This document shows, piece after piece, positions 8,234 to 16,552 of a DNA stretch of 64,000 nucleotides. Source of the DNA: an uncultured bacterium (GTDB lineage Bacteria > Armatimonadota > JACIXR01); the NCBI GenBank assembly GCA_938041455.1, contig CALITO010000003.1, positions 1 through 64,000 of the forward strand, given 5' to 3'. Every line of letters begins with the position of its first letter. Position 1 is the stretch's first letter. The notes beneath the pieces are model-generated. The model worked only from the letters and a program-made list of their open reading frames with translations. It searched no databases and was not told the DNA's origin. The position numbers were made by a program, and so were the translations under genes.

Positions 8234-9781
8234 TTATTCGGTCATCTCAGATACAACTTTCAAAGTGTAGGCAGCGGAGAGAGGAGTTAGAGAGGGACCA
8301 GCCATATATGGACCCATAGCTCTACCTGCGGGAGTGGCGGAAGGACCACCCGCAAAGGCAGTCATCCCTAACATAGCACCGGGACCCATTGTTTCTGGTC
8401 CCATCATACCTGGCATCATTCCTGAGGGCATAGTGCCGGGGCCCATTGTTCCTGGTCCCATCATTCCCGGCATCATTCCCGAGGGCATAGCGCCCTCTAA
8501 AGGAGCTCCCCCCTCTCTTTCTCTAACGGTTCGTGGTCTAACCTTTATTTCGTCTTCTATCTTTACTATCTTTCCTTCCTCAAAGGCGAAGTAGGTGGTT
8601 CTTGCTCCCTCCACACTCACGGGAATTTTACCTGTTGCTCTCCCAGGCGTAACGCCCATCGCTCCCGGCATAGCACCTGCTCCTGAGGGAACAGCCGCTC
8701 CCGAAGGGGTGGTAACTTGGCTCGGTTGTGGAGCTAAGGCAGAGCTCGTCATCCCTTGCATCATTCCAGCGGGTCCCATTACTCCAGGCATCATTCCACC
8801 CGGGCCTGTTGCGCCAGGTCCCATCATGCCTGGCATCATCATGCCAGGAACCATTCCAATGCCGGTGCCCACTTGGCCTCCCGCCGAGATTTCTCCTCGC
8901 CACTCGAAAGTTGACCTTATCTTAAAACATTTATACCCTTTCATCCACACAACATCTTCTATTCTATGTCTCCCCACAGCGAGTTGGGGCTCTCCACTCT
9001 CAATATCTGCAACGAAAATCAAGGAAGATTGCCACTCCTCCTGCAACTTCACTCCCGTATCAGGGAAGGTAATCCTAAGCTGTCCCCAACCGAAGAGCTT
9101 TTGGGGACTCATCTGGGGAGATGTTCCACCAGGGAAGGTAGCTCTTAGAAGGGAACGGATGTCTGCTTTCTCCCCGTTTTGAAAGATGCTAAGGAAGAAG
9201 TAATTTCCGATTTCAGGGTAAGTGGCAATGCCTCGGCGTTGATAAATAAATCCTCCTTTCTCAACTCTGTGGGTGAGGAGTATCACAGGAGGTATACCTG
9301 TAGGCTGAAGCACCTCGTTACAAAATTCCTTCCACTGGAGCTCCAAATCCACCTCTTCTCGGGAAGCCTTGGTCTTCCAGGTATGTTCCTCTCCTTCCTT
9401 ATATCTATAAGCAAGCTTCACTGGTTCGCCAAGAGGGAAATCTATCTTATTCTTGAGAGTTATTTTAACTTGTGCTTCCCCTAATAGTTCTGTCCCATCA
9501 TATACCTTCACTGCAAGGGTATGTTCTCCATCCTTTAGGGGGATTAAACGGAACCCATAGGGTGCTTGTGTATTCCATTTGAAGTCGGAGGGGAGGTTCA
9601 AAGCGGCCAGGAATTCACCATCAAGGGTAAGTATGGCATAACCTCTATCAGCTCCCTCTATGCGGATGGGAACCTCGCCTTTCACTGTGGTTCCCTCCAG
9701 AGGTTCAACTATCCTTATCCCCTGTGAGTAAGCCACCAAGGCTACTAATAACATAGACCATAGACACAGTATCTTTCTCAT
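8234..9781 (-). CDS. Secreted Met/Gly/Pro-rich protein with an N-terminal Ig-like domain
   Basis: I place the start at the ATG at 9781 (AGGAGGG about seven bases upstream) rather than the longer ORF from 9853; it then begins with a clear signal peptide (RKILCLWSMLLVALVAYSQG). A bacterial Ig-like region (IRIVEPLEGTTVKGEVPIRI ...) is followed by a beta-rich domain of ~200 residues, and then two blocks of low-complexity sequence built from MMPGMMGPG-like units separated by an Ala/Pro/Ser segment and a short folded piece (KIPVSVEGARTTYFAFEEGK). The function is unknown. The high methionine content could suggest copper/silver binding or simple spacer sequence; nothing here decides it. Confidence 0.6.
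   Translation of the reverse strand: MRKILCLWSMLLVALVAYSQGIRIVEPLEGTTVKGEVPIRIEGADRGYAILTLDGEFLAALNLPSDFKWNTQAPYGFRLIPLKDGEHTLAVKVYDGTELLGEAQVKITLKNKIDFPLGEPVKLAYRYKEGEEHTWKTKASREEVDLELQWKEFCNEVLQPTGIPPVILLTHRVEKGGFIYQRRGIATYPEIGNYFFLSIFQNGEKADIRSLLRATFPGGTSPQMSPQKLFGWGQLRITFPDTGVKLQEEWQSSLIFVADIESGEPQLAVGRHRIEDVVWMKGYKCFKIRSTFEWRGEISAGGQVGTGIGMVPGMMMPGMMGPGATGPGGMMPGVMGPAGMMQGMTSSALAPQPSQVTTPSGAAVPSGAGAMPGAMGVTPGRATGKIPVSVEGARTTYFAFEEGKIVKIEDEIKVRPRTVREREGGAPLEGAMPSGMMPGMMGPGTMGPGTMPSGMMPGMMGPETMGPGAMLGMTAFAGGPSATPAGRAMGPYMAGPSLTPLSAAYTLKVVSEMTE
8385..8498 (-). repeat. Two tandem 57-bp repeats encoding a 19-residue Met/Gly/Pro unit
   Basis: Copies begin at 8385 and 8442 and encode the unit MPSGMMPGMMGPGTMGPGT. 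A related but less regular MGP-rich block lies at about 8751-8870. The repeat keeps the reading frame (57 = 19 x 3) and is likely to vary in copy number between strains. Confidence 0.7.
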
Positions 9782-9908
9782 TCTATAGCCCTCCTCTTTC
9801 CAAAAAGTGAGGAAAATCCATCTATATTTTATCAGGACTTGTTTTCTTGTCAACAGCTCGTTATAGGATGTCCTTTTAATATTAGATGTGATATCCCCCG
9901 GAAAGGTT

Positions 9909-12587
9909 TCAACTCCTTTCTTTATGTCTTTTTATATATTTATCAAGTTCTATGAGGAAGAAGATAGTGGAGGAAATCAAAACACAGAGGAGTAATAGGG
10001 GGAGGGGGAGGGCAACGGTGGAGAAGAATTTCTGTAGGAAAGGGATGTAAATGACGCAGATTTGTAATATTATTGTAGAGAGGACCGCTAATATAAGTTG
10101 GGGATTGGAGAAAAAACCGATGGTGAAAACCGAATCTCTTTCAGATCTTATAGCTAAAACATTCGCCATCTGAAAGAAGGCGAGGGTGGAAAAGGCAATG
10201 GTGCGGGCTAAATTTTCATTTGGGGAGAAGTAGCGGAATAAAAGTAGCGTGCAAAAAGCCATCCAAAAGCCGCCCAAGAATATATGGCGTGACATTCCTC
10301 CTGCAAAGATGCTCTCCTTAGGGTCCCTTGGAGGACGCTTCATAACCCCGAGTTCTGGAGGTTCCACTCCCAAAGCTATAGCGGGCAAACCATCTGTGAG
10401 AAGGTTTATCCAAAGGATTTGAACGGGGAGGAGAGGGAGGGGGAAATTAAGGATTATGGAGAAGAGAATGGTGAGAATTTCCCCCAAGTTCGTCGTCAGT
10501 ATATAGCGGACGAATTTCCTTATATTATCATAAATAACCCTACCTTCCTTCACTGCGGAAACGATGGTGGCGAAGTTGTCATCAAGAAGGATCATATCAG
10601 ATGTTTCCTTCGCAACATCTGTTCCTGCTATACCCATTGCTACTCCTACATCTGCTTCCTTTAAGGCGGGTGCATCGTTTACGCCGTCGCCGGTAACGGC
10701 AGTGACGAAGCCCCCTCTTTTGAGAAGTTTCACTATCCTGAGCTTTTGTTCTGGTGAAACTCGGGCAAAAACCCTCGCCGAGCGCAGGCACTCTTCCAAG
10801 TCCTCGTCCTCCATCTTTTCTAACTCCCAACCCGTTAACGCCTTCTTTTCCTTCTCTAATAATCCCACTTCTTGAGCTATTGCGAGGGCAGTGTGGGGGT
10901 GATCTCCTGTTATCATTATTGGTTCAATCCCGGCTTCCCTGCAGGTGTTTATCGCTTCCTTTGCCTCAGGACGTGGAGGGTCCACTATACAAACGAATCC
11001 CACGAAGATAAGGTTTCTCTCTATTACCTCGGCTTTTAGAGGGGGCAACTCTGAAGAAAACTCTCTATAGCCCAAACCAAGTATCCTTGCCCCCCTTTTG
11101 GCAAATTCTTCACTCACTGCCAGGATTTCCTTCTTTTCGTCCTCGGTGAAATCTTTTATTTTCCCTTCTTCATAAATCCTGTGAGAGATAGAAAGGAGTG
11201 CCTCCAAGGCCCCTTTTACAAAGGCAATGTAACCCTGGGGAGTTTTGTGAATAGTGCTCATTCTTTTCCTATGAGAATCAAAGGAAATTTCCCCCACTCT
11301 CGGATAAGCCTGCTCCAAACTCTCTCTCCTTAGGTTTGCCTTTGCGGAGGCCACTAATAAAGCTCCTTCCGTAGGGTCACCCAATATCTTCCACTCATCG
11401 CCTTCCTTTACAAGGTGAGCATCATTACAAAGAGCGATTCCTTTGAGCAAAAGCTCTAAGTGGGGATCGGAAAGAGGCTTGCTTTTTTCTTCACCTATGA
11501 GAAATTCTCCCTCGGGGACATATCCCTTTCCCGTCAACCGGATTTGCCCCTTATTCGCGTAGATAATTTCTACATACATTTTATTCTGGGTTAGTGTGCC
11601 CGTCTTATCGGAACAGATGTGGGTGACACACCCTAAAGTTTCAACGGCGCTCAGCCTCCGTATGAGAGCATTTCTCCTTGCCATCCTCCTTGCCCCCAGG
11701 GCAAGGGAAATTGTGATGACCACGGGAAGCCCTTCTGGAATAGCTGCCACGGCGAGGCTCACCGCAGTGAGGAACATAACCTTCGGTGGCTTTCCCTCCA
11801 GAACACCCACTATGAGAATGATAGCGCAAATCGCGAGGGCCCCTATAGCTAACCATTTGCCTAAATATTCCATCCTTTTTTGCAAGGGAGTTTTCTTATC
11901 TTCTCCCTTTTCTATGAACTGGGTTATCTTTCCCATCTCGGTTTGCATTCCCGTGCTAACAACTACTGCTTTACCATGTCCTGAGGTAACGATCGTCCCA
12001 CAAAGGACCATATTAGAGCGTTCTGAGAGAGGGGTATTCTCGGGTAGGGGGAGGGTGTTCTTTTCAACGGGTAAAGATTCGCCCGAAAGGGAAGCTTCAT
12101 TTATCTGTAGATTGATTGTTTCTATCAATCTCCCATCTGCCGGGACCACCATTCCGGTTTCCAGCAATATAATATCCCCCGGGACTAATTGAACAGAGGG
12201 AATTTCCTTGATTTTACCCTCCCTGATAACTCGGGCTGAGGGCGTTGCCATTTTCCTTAGGGCAGCGACGGCCTTTTCAGCCCGATATTCTTGGATGAAC
12301 CCCATAACAGCGTTTATTGTGAGGATAGCCATTATCACAGCGAAGTCGGTAATCTCCCCTGTTACAAGGGAGATCACCGCTGCTATGAGGAGAACAATGA
12401 CGAGAAAATCTGTGAATTGGCGGAGGAATAACAGAAGGGGATGACGGTGTTTGGTTCCTTTTAATTCGTTGGATCCATATATCAATAGCCGTCTTCTTGC
12501 TTCCCCCTCTGTTAGCCCCGCCCTTTCATCCGTTCCTAACTCTTTTAGTATCTCCTCTGGGGAGAGTTGATATATCTCCTTCTGCAT
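9909..12587 (-). CDS. P2A-type calcium/cation-transporting P-type ATPase
   Basis: An ATP-driven cation exporter, 892 residues, close in layout to SERCA and bacterial Ca2+ ATPases. It shows an N-terminal cation ATPase domain (LTEGEARRRL), the TGES loop (ASLSGESLPVEK), M4 ion-site motif AAIPEGLPVV, phosphorylation motif CSDKTGTLTQNK, hinge TGDGVNDAPAL, M6 motif NLLTDGLPAIALG and a C-terminal six-helix half. The PEGL and NLLTDGLPA combination favours Ca2+ (or Mn2+) over Na+/K+. Begins with ATG at 12587, just downstream of the tRNA-Lys gene on the same strand. Confidence 0.93.
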   Translation of the reverse strand: MQKEIYQLSPEEILKELGTDERAGLTEGEARRRLLIYGSNELKGTKHRHPLLLFLRQFTDFLVIVLLIAAVISLVTGEITDFAVIMAILTINAVMGFIQEYRAEKAVAALRKMATPSARVIREGKIKEIPSVQLVPGDIILLETGMVVPADGRLIETINLQINEASLSGESLPVEKNTLPLPENTPLSERSNMVLCGTIVTSGHGKAVVVSTGMQTEMGKITQFIEKGEDKKTPLQKRMEYLGKWLAIGALAICAIILIVGVLEGKPPKVMFLTAVSLAVAAIPEGLPVVITISLALGARRMARRNALIRRLSAVETLGCVTHICSDKTGTLTQNKMYVEIIYANKGQIRLTGKGYVPEGEFLIGEEKSKPLSDPHLELLLKGIALCNDAHLVKEGDEWKILGDPTEGALLVASAKANLRRESLEQAYPRVGEISFDSHRKRMSTIHKTPQGYIAFVKGALEALLSISHRIYEEGKIKDFTEDEKKEILAVSEEFAKRGARILGLGYREFSSELPPLKAEVIERNLIFVGFVCIVDPPRPEAKEAINTCREAGIEPIMITGDHPHTALAIAQEVGLLEKEKKALTGWELEKMEDEDLEECLRSARVFARVSPEQKLRIVKLLKRGGFVTAVTGDGVNDAPALKEADVGVAMGIAGTDVAKETSDMILLDDNFATIVSAVKEGRVIYDNIRKFVRYILTTNLGEILTILFSIILNFPLPLLPVQILWINLLTDGLPAIALGVEPPELGVMKRPPRDPKESIFAGGMSRHIFLGGFWMAFCTLLLFRYFSPNENLARTIAFSTLAFFQMANVLAIRSERDSVFTIGFFSNPQLILAVLSTIILQICVIYIPFLQKFFSTVALPLPLLLLCVLISSTIFFLIELDKYIKRHKERS

Positions 12588-12612
12588 CTTTTATGATTTG
12601 CTCCCAAATAAA

Positions 12613-12689
12613 TGGTGGGCCGAGCAGGATTTGAACCCGCGACCAAGGGATTAAGAGTCCCCTGCTCTACCAGACTGAGCTACCGGCCC
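12613..12689 (-). tRNA. tRNA-Lys (CTT)
   Basis: The reverse strand folds into a full cloverleaf: acceptor GGGCCGG with TCGGCCC, D-arm GCTC/GAGC, anticodon loop centred on CTT, T-arm GCGGGTTCAAATCCTGC, discriminator A and an encoded CCA end. Confidence 0.97.
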
Positions 12690-12696
12690 ACTTCTT

Positions 12697-12774
12697 TGGC
12701 GCGCCCAGCAGGATTCGAACCCGCAACCCGCTGCTTAGAAGGCAGCCGCTCTATCCTGATTGAGCTATGGGCGC
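12697..12774 (-). tRNA. tRNA-Arg (TCT)
   Basis: Cloverleaf on the reverse strand with acceptor GCGCCCA/TGGGCGC, anticodon stem CTGCC/GGCAG region with loop CTTCTAA (anticodon TCT), T-arm GGGTTCGAATCC, discriminator G and an encoded CCA. It reads AGA codons, which are heavily used in this window. Seven bases separate it from tRNA-Lys. Confidence 0.97.
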
Positions 12775-12826
12775 TTTCAAAATTCCATTATAACTTCCTC
12801 CCACCTCAGAGTCAACCCCCTGCTCG

Positions 12827-13138
12827 TCACTCTCTTTCCAGAATTCTTTTCAGGGCGGTTTCAACGGAGGCGGTATCGCCAAATATTGCTATCATCGTCA
12901 TATGTTGGGGGCAAATGCCCCTTATTTCTTCTACTACTACATTCGCTGTCTTCTCGGCGAGGTCAGCGCAAGCGAAGATATCAGCGAGAGGTCCTTGAAC
13001 AAGCCCCACTGCATCCCATTTACCCAATATCCTTTCCCTTCGTTCAGCAGCCACTCGCTGGGCGAGGAGAGCGATGGTGTTTGGAGTGGGCGACTTTATG
13101 AATCTTATCCGCAAATTGCTACTTAACCTTTCTTCCAT
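12827..13138 (-). CDS. Orphan PduU/EutS-like BMC shell protein (permuted single-domain)
   Basis: About 103 residues. I prefer the ATG at 13138 (GGAGGG four bases upstream) to that at 13150. The C-terminal two thirds (WDAVGLVQGPLADIFACADLAEKT ... IFGDTASVETALKRIL, read in parts) matches the order of elements in a BMC fold: a strand ending in a Gly-Leu pair, a helix of the ADLAEKTA type, then the strand-turn-helix GD.ASVE.AL. The N-terminal RFIKSPTPNTIALLAQRV resembles the extra N-terminal element of permuted EutS/PduU proteins. Those form hexamers with a capped pore. It is isolated, about 17 kb from the BMC operon. An alternative is a BMC-fold protein outside shells. Confidence 0.6.
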   Translation of the reverse strand: MEERLSSNLRIRFIKSPTPNTIALLAQRVAAERRERILGKWDAVGLVQGPLADIFACADLAEKTANVVVEEIRGICPQHMTMIAIFGDTASVETALKRILERE

Positions 13139-13238
13139 AGGTCCCTCCATTATATATCTTTATCCAAAGCATGGCAACCTTGAAAGAGAAGCATATTATC
13201 TCTCCCTAACCTATTTCTGACAGTAAATTTAAAAATTT

Positions 13239-13244
13239 TTGACA
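13239..13244 (+). promoter_or_regulatory. Possible -35 box upstream of the prepilin-like gene
   Basis: TTGACA lies in a very AT-rich stretch 49 bases before the TTG start, but no good -10 sits 16-18 bp downstream, so this is only a hint. Confidence 0.2.
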
Positions 13245-13292
13245 TATATTTTATTTAAAATTTTCTCGATTTTAACGAGGAGGTGAAAAAAG

Positions 13293-13952
13293 TTGAAGAA
13301 AGGCTTTACCTTGATAGAGCTTTTGGTGGTAATAGCCATCGTGGCTATTCTGGCGGCGATTATCTTTCCTGTCTTTTCTCGGGCAAGGGAGAACGCTAGA
13401 AAGGCGGTATGTATGAGTAACCTTCGGCAATTGGGTATGGCACTGAGGATGTATACGCAAGACTGGGACGAGAGGTTCCCCGTGGACAAGTGGACCGGCA
13501 ACTCCGACGAACGTTTATGGAGGTTAATCCTACCCATTTTCCCTTATATTAAGAGCAGAGGGATATTCTATTGTCCGAGTGCTTCTGTAGCCGCTTATAT
13601 TGACCCAACGATAGAGGACACCGATTATAATTGGTCCCGGGGCTGGATAACATATCTTTATTTCTCCTGGTATGCGGATGATCCTAAGCGCCCTCTCTAC
13701 AAGACGCGTCCCGATTTGCGTCCCTATGTTCCCCGTGTCCTTAGCGAGCGAGACCATCCTCAAAATTGGCTTATGTCCTGTTGGTTTCAGCATGGCCTAG
13801 ACCCCTATGGAAAGCCTACGCCGTTCCTCCATTCTTTAGAGCACAGAATGATATTACCGGTTCTTTATTTGGATGGGCATGTGAAGGTCTTATTCGGTAG
13901 GCCGGTGGATAATTTCGCCTACGATAACTTCGGTTTGCCTTTACATCCTTAA
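13293..13952 (+). CDS. Prepilin-type N-methylation domain protein (DUF1559-like pseudopilin)
   Basis: TTG start preceded by GAGGAGGTG. The N-terminus [20 protein letters not shown] is a textbook type IV prepilin/pseudopilin signal: basic leader, cleavage after Gly, Phe at +1 and Glu at +5, then a hydrophobic helix. The following [20 protein letters not shown] and, near the end, [17 protein letters not shown] (the His-x8/9-Asp-Gly signature) place it in the DUF1559-type family expanded in Planctomycetes and Armatimonadota. Such proteins are thought to be surface pseudopilins; the specific role is unknown. It stands alone, divergent from the shell-protein gene. Confidence 0.85.
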   Translation: MKKGFTLIELLVVIAIVAILAAIIFPVFSRARENARKAVCMSNLRQLGMALRMYTQDWDERFPVDKWTGNSDERLWRLILPIFPYIKSRGIFYCPSASVAAYIDPTIEDTDYNWSRGWITYLYFSWYADDPKRPLYKTRPDLRPYVPRVLSERDHPQNWLMSCWFQHGLDPYGKPTPFLHSLEHRMILPVLYLDGHVKVLFGRPVDNFAYDNFGLPLHP

Positions 13953-13957
13953 AAAGC

Positions 13958-13988
13958 GAGGGCGGGCGTCCTCTGGACGCCCGCCCTC
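13958..13988 (-). terminator. Strong intrinsic terminator for the class II aldolase gene
   Basis: A perfect 14-bp GC-rich stem (13958-13971 with 13975-13988) and a 3-base loop. On the minus strand it is followed by GCTTTTTAAGG, so it terminates the aldolase gene ending at 14009. It also sits five bases past the plus-strand prepilin stop and may act for both. Confidence 0.8.
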
Positions 13989-14008
13989 AAAAAGTTAGCA
14001 TTTGCCTT

Positions 14009-14998
14009 CTAAGACACTGCTCCCGCAAAAAGCCGCATATACTCCTTCACTTTCTCCTTCACCCTGTCCCTCGCCACCTTACCCAAATTGCGGAAATCCT
14101 TTTCGCTGGGATTAGCATTATAAGCGTCTATGAAACCCTGGATAAAAGATACGGAAAGAATTGTGGCTACATTAACCTTCGTAACTCCGCCTGTTTGGAT
14201 AGCATCCAAAAGTGTTCCTTCTCCCTCCATAAGCTCTATCTCCTTCTCCTCCACATCCTTAGGTGTCATAAGGATACCCGAGGAACCGTGGGAGACGAGG
14301 GGGAGAGGGGTGCGTTTCTGAATCTCCACTAAGCGGTCGACCCTTACCGGCCAAATATCATCCCATATCCCGTGGATGCTGCCAAAGGCAGCGGCGAGGA
14401 AGTTACAACCCGTTCTCTCCACGAACATCTCTACATCCTCGGGCTTAGCCATTAATTCCTCAACCGATTTTCCCGCCCTTTCCCTGATAATCTTCACCGC
14501 CTCCTTAGGAGAAAGAGAGCGGAGATGGGCTATTTCCTCTTTGCTGAAATAGTCTTCTATCCTCGGTATTTTCCCTAATTCAGCTTCCACAGGCACGCCT
14601 CGGGGATGGCACATCTCCACAACCTTGCGGGTAAGTTCTATATTTTCCTCAAGTGGGAGGGCAGAACCATCAAAGAGGACAGCGGTAAAGTTATTCTCCA
14701 GAGCTTTTTCTACTTCCTCCAATTTTGTAGCGTGGTCCAAGTTCAGGGCTATGCGGATGTTCGTTTCCTGTGCTATTATCTTCACCATTCCTGCTCCCAA
14801 TGCCCAACCGGCGTATCTGCTTGCGCCTGGGCTAAGCTGGATGATGAGGTCAACCGGTTTTCCTAACTCTTGGGTCATCTCCTCGGCAGCCCAGACGAAA
14901 GCCTGTATCATTTCCATATTATTGGCGTTGAAGGCGCCAACTGCTCTTCTTTCCTTGAGAGCAGGCAACAGAAGTTCTCTTTCATCAACTAATGGCAT
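14009..14998 (-). CDS. Class II (zinc) fructose-bisphosphate aldolase family protein
   Basis: Zn-dependent TIM-barrel aldolase, 329 residues. It has the family opening AVGAFNANNMEMIQAF, the DHA motif (ALNLDHATKLEEVEKAL) with the catalytic Asp and zinc His, VLFDGSALPLEENI, VEAELGKI, the zinc ligand His in FGSIHGIW, and the phosphate loop VSHGSSGI. Members act on fructose-, tagatose- or related bisphosphates; the exact ketose cannot be read here. The family usually has DHG where DHA is seen here. It lies downstream of the tRNA cluster and galactose genes on the same strand, which fits sugar breakdown. Confidence 0.85.
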   Translation of the reverse strand: MPLVDERELLLPALKERRAVGAFNANNMEMIQAFVWAAEEMTQELGKPVDLIIQLSPGASRYAGWALGAGMVKIIAQETNIRIALNLDHATKLEEVEKALENNFTAVLFDGSALPLEENIELTRKVVEMCHPRGVPVEAELGKIPRIEDYFSKEEIAHLRSLSPKEAVKIIRERAGKSVEELMAKPEDVEMFVERTGCNFLAAAFGSIHGIWDDIWPVRVDRLVEIQKRTPLPLVSHGSSGILMTPKDVEEKEIELMEGEGTLLDAIQTGGVTKVNVATILSVSFIQGFIDAYNANPSEKDFRNLGKVARDRVKEKVKEYMRLFAGAVS

Positions 14999-15032
14999 TG
15001 CTTATTCCTCCTTATAAAAAAATTTCTCTTAA

Positions 15033-15108
15033 TGGGGTGGGCGACGGGACTCGAACCCGCGCTCTTCAGGTCCACAGCCTGATGCCTTAGCCGCTAGGCC
15101 ACGCCCAC
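15033..15108 (-). tRNA. tRNA-His (GTG)
   Basis: Acceptor GTGGGCG/CGCCCAC, anticodon loop CTGTGGA (GTG), T-arm GCGGGTTCGAGTCCCGT, discriminator C and encoded CCA. The base at 15109 supplies the G at -1 typical of tRNA-His. Confidence 0.96.
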
Positions 15109-15114
15109 CATCTC

Positions 15115-15191
15115 TGGCGCGCCTGGCAGGACTTGAACCCGCAGCCTCGAGGTCCGAAGCCTCGCGCTCTCTCCAGTTGAGCTACAGGCGC
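15115..15191 (-). tRNA. tRNA-Arg (TCG)
   Basis: Acceptor GCGCCTG/CAGGCGC, D-stem GCTC/GAGC, anticodon stem CGAGG/CCTCG with loop CTTCGGA (TCG), T-arm GCGGGTTCAAGTCCTGC, discriminator G and encoded CCA. Confidence 0.95.
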
Positions 15192-15196
15192 GCTTT

Positions 15197-15271
15197 TGGA
15201 GCGGGCGACGGGATTTGAACCCGCGACCTTCTCCTCGGCAAGGAGACGCTCCACCGCTGAGCTACGCCCGC
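15197..15271 (-). tRNA. tRNA-Gly (GCC)
   Basis: Acceptor GCGGGCG/CGCCCGC, anticodon stem TCTCC/GGAGA with loop TTGCCGA (GCC), T-arm GCGGGTTCAAATCCCGT and encoded CCA. Confidence 0.96.
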
Positions 15272-15273
15272 TT

Positions 15274-15350
15274 TGGTCGGGGCGAGAGGACTTGAACCTC
15301 CGACCTTCTGGTCCCAAACCAGACGCGCTCCCATACTGCGCCACGCCCCG
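15274..15350 (-). tRNA. tRNA-Pro (TGG)
   Basis: Acceptor CGGGGCG/CGCCCCG, anticodon stem TCTGG/CCAGA with loop TTTGGGA (TGG), T-arm GGAGGTTCAAGTCCTCT, discriminator A and encoded CCA. It is first in a four-tRNA array (Pro-Gly-Arg-His on the minus strand) with 2-6 base gaps, which implies one precursor transcript. Confidence 0.96.
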
Positions 15351-15400
15351 CCATTTCATAATTATATTGCTGAAAAATATAAAGTCAAACCCTAACATCC

Positions 15401-16552
15401 TCAGGAGGAGAACAACTCCACAAATCCCCCTTTCGCTGGACGAGTAAACCAGATTTCTGCTTCCAAGCCGGTAGCTTCTCTATATCTTTTCTTAACTTCT
15501 CTTTCAAAGTTCTCCCTTGCTTCCTCTCTCAAAAGGTTGACCGTGCAGCCGCCAAAGCCCGCCCCGGTTAGCCTCGCCCCCAAAACTTCCGGAATGCTCA
15601 AAGCTATCCCTACTAATATGTCCAATTCTCTGGATGAAACCTCGTATAAATCTCGCAAGGAGATATGGGATGCCTTCATCAAATCTCCAAATTCTTGGAG
15701 GTCGTTTGCCCTTAGGGCGTCAATTGCTGAAAGAACCCTTTGGTTTTCCTCTACAACATGTTTCGCTCTCCTATAAAGCGTTTCTCCTAAATGCTTCTTT
15801 TTCTCTTCCAAAAGCTGATGTGTTGCATCGCGGAGGGCGCGAATACCCAATATCTCTCTTGCTCTCTCGCACTCCGCTCTCCTCTTGTTATATTCTGAGG
15901 AGACCAATTCCCTGCGAACCTTTGAATCGCATATGGCTACCGAGTAGCCTTGAGGAAGGGGGATATTTCTTATCTCTAAGGTTCGGCAGTCTATGAAAAG
16001 CGCCATCCCTTCCTCGGAAAGGAGGGAGGCAAATTGATCCATTATTCCACAGCGCATTCCTACGAACTCGTTTTCTGCCCTTTGACAGAGGAGGGCTAAA
16101 GATTTTCTATCCATTTGGAAAGGGGAAACCGCCTGGAAGGAGAGAGCGGCGCCCACCTCCATAGCAGCGGAGGAGGAGAGCCCCGCCCCTATAGGCAGGT
16201 TGCCATATATAAGGGCATCCATCCCCCTTAATAGCACCCTCTCAGAAAGAAATTTCGCAACCCCCCTCACATAATTGCTCCATTTCGTCTCGCTTTTTCG
16301 GATGTCCTCAAGGGAGAACTCGTTGAATTCTCCGAAGTCGGCGGAATACAACCTCACCTTATTATCCTCCCGGGGTGCAACAACATAGGATATCCCCATC
16401 TCTATAGCTATGGGAAGGACGAACCCCTCGTTGTAATCTGTATGTTCTCCGATAAGGTTCACTCTCCCAGGGGCATAGGAGAAATACTGGGGTGTCCTTC
16501 CGAATATTTCCCTAAATACATTTATCTTTTCCTCTATAGAAAACACACTCAC
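15401..16552 (-). CDS. galK: Galactokinase
   Basis: Phosphorylates galactose to galactose-1-phosphate (Leloir pathway). A 383-residue GHMP kinase with the GalK signature PGRVNLIGEHTDYNEGFVLP, the ATP motif LPIGAGLSSSAAMEVG, catalytic Asp in CGIMDQFASL and the C-terminal motif LTGAGFGGCTV. Its ATG overlaps the galT stop by four bases (ATGA), so the pair is translationally coupled. It is the last gene of a long minus-strand run and is followed by the tRNA array. Confidence 0.96.
   Translation of the reverse strand: MSVFSIEEKINVFREIFGRTPQYFSYAPGRVNLIGEHTDYNEGFVLPIAIEMGISYVVAPREDNKVRLYSADFGEFNEFSLEDIRKSETKWSNYVRGVAKFLSERVLLRGMDALIYGNLPIGAGLSSSAAMEVGAALSFQAVSPFQMDRKSLALLCQRAENEFVGMRCGIMDQFASLLSEEGMALFIDCRTLEIRNIPLPQGYSVAICDSKVRRELVSSEYNKRRAECERAREILGIRALRDATHQLLEEKKKHLGETLYRRAKHVVEENQRVLSAIDALRANDLQEFGDLMKASHISLRDLYEVSSRELDILVGIALSIPEVLGARLTGAGFGGCTVNLLREEARENFEREVKKRYREATGLEAEIWFTRPAKGGFVELFSS

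Noticed and set aside
8595-9182. Long ORF (195 codons) antisense to the Met-rich gene
   Set aside because: It is a mirror of repetitive GC-rich codons; the minus-strand ORF has a signal peptide, ribosome-binding site and domain structure.
11596-12192. 198-codon ORF antisense to the P-type ATPase
   Set aside because: Shadow of a well-conserved ATPase; composition is not protein-like.
12612-12998. ORF running through the tRNA-Lys and tRNA-Arg genes
   Set aside because: It translates complementary strands of two intact tRNAs (the repeated GFEPAT motif is a known artefact of tRNA T-arms).
15087-15447. ORFs through the Pro-Gly-Arg-His tRNA cluster
   Set aside because: Same tRNA artefact; cloverleaf structures explain the region.
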